Shown here: one piece after another, positions 62,625 to 64,000 of the stretch
How positions within the stretch are numbered: position 1 is the first letter of the stretch
Layout of the letters: every line of letters starts with the position of its first letter
Source of the DNA: Desulfovibrio sp.
GTDB taxonomy: Bacteria > Desulfobacterota > Desulfovibrionia > Desulfovibrionales > Desulfovibrionaceae
Assembly (NCBI GenBank): GCA_031287575.1
Contig: JAITSV010000055.1
Span: 1-64,000, forward strand
DNA length: 64,000 bases
Direction: 5' to 3'
Notes under the pieces: generated by a model
Database searches by the model: none
The model's input: only the letters and a program-made list of their open reading frames with translations
Told to the model about the DNA's origin: nothing
Program-made: the position numbers and the translations under genes

Positions 62625-62644
62625 GCACCAGCGGCCGCTGGTGC
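62625..62644. repeat. Perfect 20-bp palindrome
   Basis: GCACCAGCGGCCGCTGGTGC is a loop-less perfect palindrome 8 bp past the ferritin-like stop. It might be an operator or a symmetric terminator-like element. Confidence 0.6.
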
Positions 62645-62727
62645 ACGCATGTTCCGCGCGCGACGACCGACGCAACGGCGCGCGCGGGGCCGGTCCGCAC
62701 CGGGTGCGGCCCGGCGCAATGGAGGGG

Positions 62728-62759
62728 CGGACGGCCGGAAAGAGGCACCCGGCCGTCCG
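62728..62759 (+). terminator. Stem-loop downstream of ferritin-like gene
   Basis: An 11-bp stem (62728-62738 with 62749-62759) followed by TCATCT; no strong T tract. It probably ends the ferritin-like transcript before the next gene. Confidence 0.5.
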
Positions 62760-62882
62760 TCATCTCCATGGCCCGGCGTCGCATGTCCGTCCCGCGCAGC
62801 CTCCCGCGGGCGGTGGATACAGTCTGGCGGTGTGCCACGGCGCGTTGTCGCCCGTGCCGCCCGGCCAGCACGGGAGGCCTTG

Positions 62883-63770
62883 ATGCTGCAATCATCCCCC
62901 TTCGATTCCTCTCCCCTGGGCGATCCGGACATGGCCCCGTCGTCATCCGGCTTTCGCCCGGCACGGTCCGGCGGTGTCCCCGCGTGGAGCATTGCCGACG
63001 AGCGTGTCTTTCTGGACCATATTCCTTCGCTGTTCCTGGCCTCCGACCTGTTCGCCGCCGCCTATCTGCGCGCCGGGCGCCATTGCCTGCGTCCCGTGAC
63101 GCCGCTGGCGCTTTCCGCCGTCGTCACCAGCGAGGGGCCGTGGCTGGACCAGGGCGATCTGGATGTCTACCTGGCCTGCCTGTTGCTGGCCCTGCGCCAG
63201 GGTGGGCGAGCCCCCCGGCTGCGCTGCCCGGTGGAGGAACCCGCCCGGCAGGCCGGGCTTGGGGGCAGGGCAGGGGCGACCCGCTTCGCCGCGCGGCTGC
63301 ACCGCCTGCACGAGGCGCGCATTGCCTGCGGCGATGGCCGGTTCGCGGCGCGGATGCAGCTTGTATCCGCCGTGGTGCGCGACGAGGCATCCGGCACCCT
63401 GCGCATCGAGTTCGGCCCCGAGCCGTTCGAGGCGCTGCGCGAGGCGCCGGGCGTTGCGCGCTTCATCGCGGACCGGGCCGCGCTGGGCCGCGACGGTTTG
63501 GGCAAGTGGCTGCTGGGCGTGGCCTGGACCCTGCGCGAAACCTGCCTTGTCGATCCGCAACGCCTGCGGACCCTGGCGCCACGGGGAAAGGGCCGGGATA
63601 TCCTGCCGCTGTTGCAGGAATTCGCCCGGCGTGGTTATATCCGCGACATGGTCACCCGTTCCGACGGGCTCGTGATCGTCCAGCCGGGCCATCGCCCCGG
63701 CGGTCCGCATGCGGCAGTGTGCGGGGGCGGCAACGGGAACATGCCGCAACTGTGCAGGTTGCTGACGTAA
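62883..63770 (+). CDS. Unknown protein, possibly replication-initiator-like
   Basis: Encodes 295 aa. I do not firmly recognise it. The central part (IPSLFLASDLFAAAYLRAGR, DQGDLDVYLACLLLAL, RFAARLHRLHEARIACGDGR, IEFGPEPFEAL) has the rhythm of paired winged-helix domains seen in plasmid initiators such as TrfA, but this is a weak visual likeness. It has no signal peptide or membrane helix; the N terminus (30 residues) and C terminus (Gly-rich) look disordered. GGAGG is 5 bases before ATG 62883. No plasmid or phage genes are adjacent. Confidence 0.75.
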   Translation: MLQSSPFDSSPLGDPDMAPSSSGFRPARSGGVPAWSIADERVFLDHIPSLFLASDLFAAAYLRAGRHCLRPVTPLALSAVVTSEGPWLDQGDLDVYLACLLLALRQGGRAPRLRCPVEEPARQAGLGGRAGATRFAARLHRLHEARIACGDGRFAARMQLVSAVVRDEASGTLRIEFGPEPFEALREAPGVARFIADRAALGRDGLGKWLLGVAWTLRETCLVDPQRLRTLAPRGKGRDILPLLQEFARRGYIRDMVTRSDGLVIVQPGHRPGGPHAAVCGGGNGNMPQLCRLLT

Positions 63771-63925
63771 CCGGATGAGCGGGTGACACTGCCGTGGCGC
63801 CGTCGTGGGGCGGATGCGCGGCAACCCCGTGCGCGACGTTGTGGGACGTTGCGCGCGGTGATGCGGACCGGCACGGGCTTGCCCGGGCCTGGCCCGAAAC
63901 CGGTACGCCGGGGACAGGCCATTCC

Positions 63926-63972
63926 GGCGGGTCCATCAGGTGAACCCGTCGGCGGGTCCGTCCGGTGAACCG
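63926..63972 (+). repeat. Two direct repeats, 25-bp period
   Basis: GGCGGGTCCATCAGGTGAACC (from 63926) recurs with two changes from 63951. They lie in non-coding DNA at the right edge; 63771-64000 shows no supported gene. Confidence 0.6.
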
Positions 63973-64000
63973 ATACGGCGAGACACGACATACAGGGCAG

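Noticed and set aside
63783..63968. Short plus-strand open frame at the right end
   Set aside because: Arg/Pro/Gly-rich composition, no ribosome site and overlap with direct repeats; it looks like a GC-driven chance frame.

Overview
The window is a high-GC chromosomal segment from a sulfate-reducing deltaproteobacterium of the Desulfovibrio/Nitratidesulfovibrio type. The evidence is an adh-hdrCBA-flx ethanol/electron-bifurcation operon, a split-Soret cytochrome c, a D. gigas-type metal-binding adenylate kinase, an L-lactate permease, and a gene order (hemA - cytochrome assembly - siroheme gene; argB - hslU - htrA - S1 - ppiC) familiar from D. vulgaris relatives. No rRNA, tRNA, CRISPR array, integrase or prophage gene was found. 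The sequence is almost entirely core chromosome with short repeats, strong stem-loop terminators and one small MITE-like insertion.

Layout. 0-4.5 kb: phoU, lctP, a small hypothetical gene and cheW, separated by repeat-bearing intergenic DNA. 4.9-17.4 kb (+): mfd, two SurA-like foldases, rodZ, a RecO with a very large insertion, glyQ, glyS and rpsT. 17.6-23.4 kb (-): adk, tilS, then a tetrapyrrole/cytochrome operon (siroheme gene, cytochrome c assembly protein, hemA, small gene). 23.7-27.9 kb (+): two glycosyltransferases, an orphan solute-binding protein and a DUF1737 protein. 27.9-31.4 kb (-): an MCP with a secreted Cache-domain protein, and a split-Soret cytochrome. 31.9-41.9 kb: argB and a protein-quality-control neighbourhood (hslU, htrA, S1 protein, ppiC, hsp20, Lon-like protease).

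43.1-50.1 kb (+) is a tightly coupled acetate-transport module: DUF485 protein, ActP symporter, two CBS/DUF294 signalling proteins and a DEDDh exonuclease. The second DUF294 protein has lost the nucleotidyltransferase DxD motif. 50.3-52.9 kb (-) encodes a PhsA/PhsB-like molybdopterin oxidoreductase pair without a Tat signal or membrane anchor. 53.3-61.9 kb (+) is adh-hdrC-hdrB-hdrA-flx, preceded by a good sigma-54 promoter. Here the MvhD-like (FlxD) and ferredoxin-like (FlxC) parts are one protein. A 149-bp inverted-repeat element sits exactly on the flxA stop codon. A ferritin-like protein and a protein of unknown, possibly replication-initiator-like, family close the window.

The adh-hdr-flx operon should couple ethanol/NADH to ferredoxin and a thiol carrier. 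LctP and ActP supply lactate and move acetate, the main carbon flows of an incomplete-oxidising sulfate reducer. I found no wholly unknown system that I can defend. The strongest candidates for new biology are the acetate/DUF294/exonuclease module with its pseudo-nucleotidyltransferase, the large low-complexity insertions in RecO and HslU, and the MITE.
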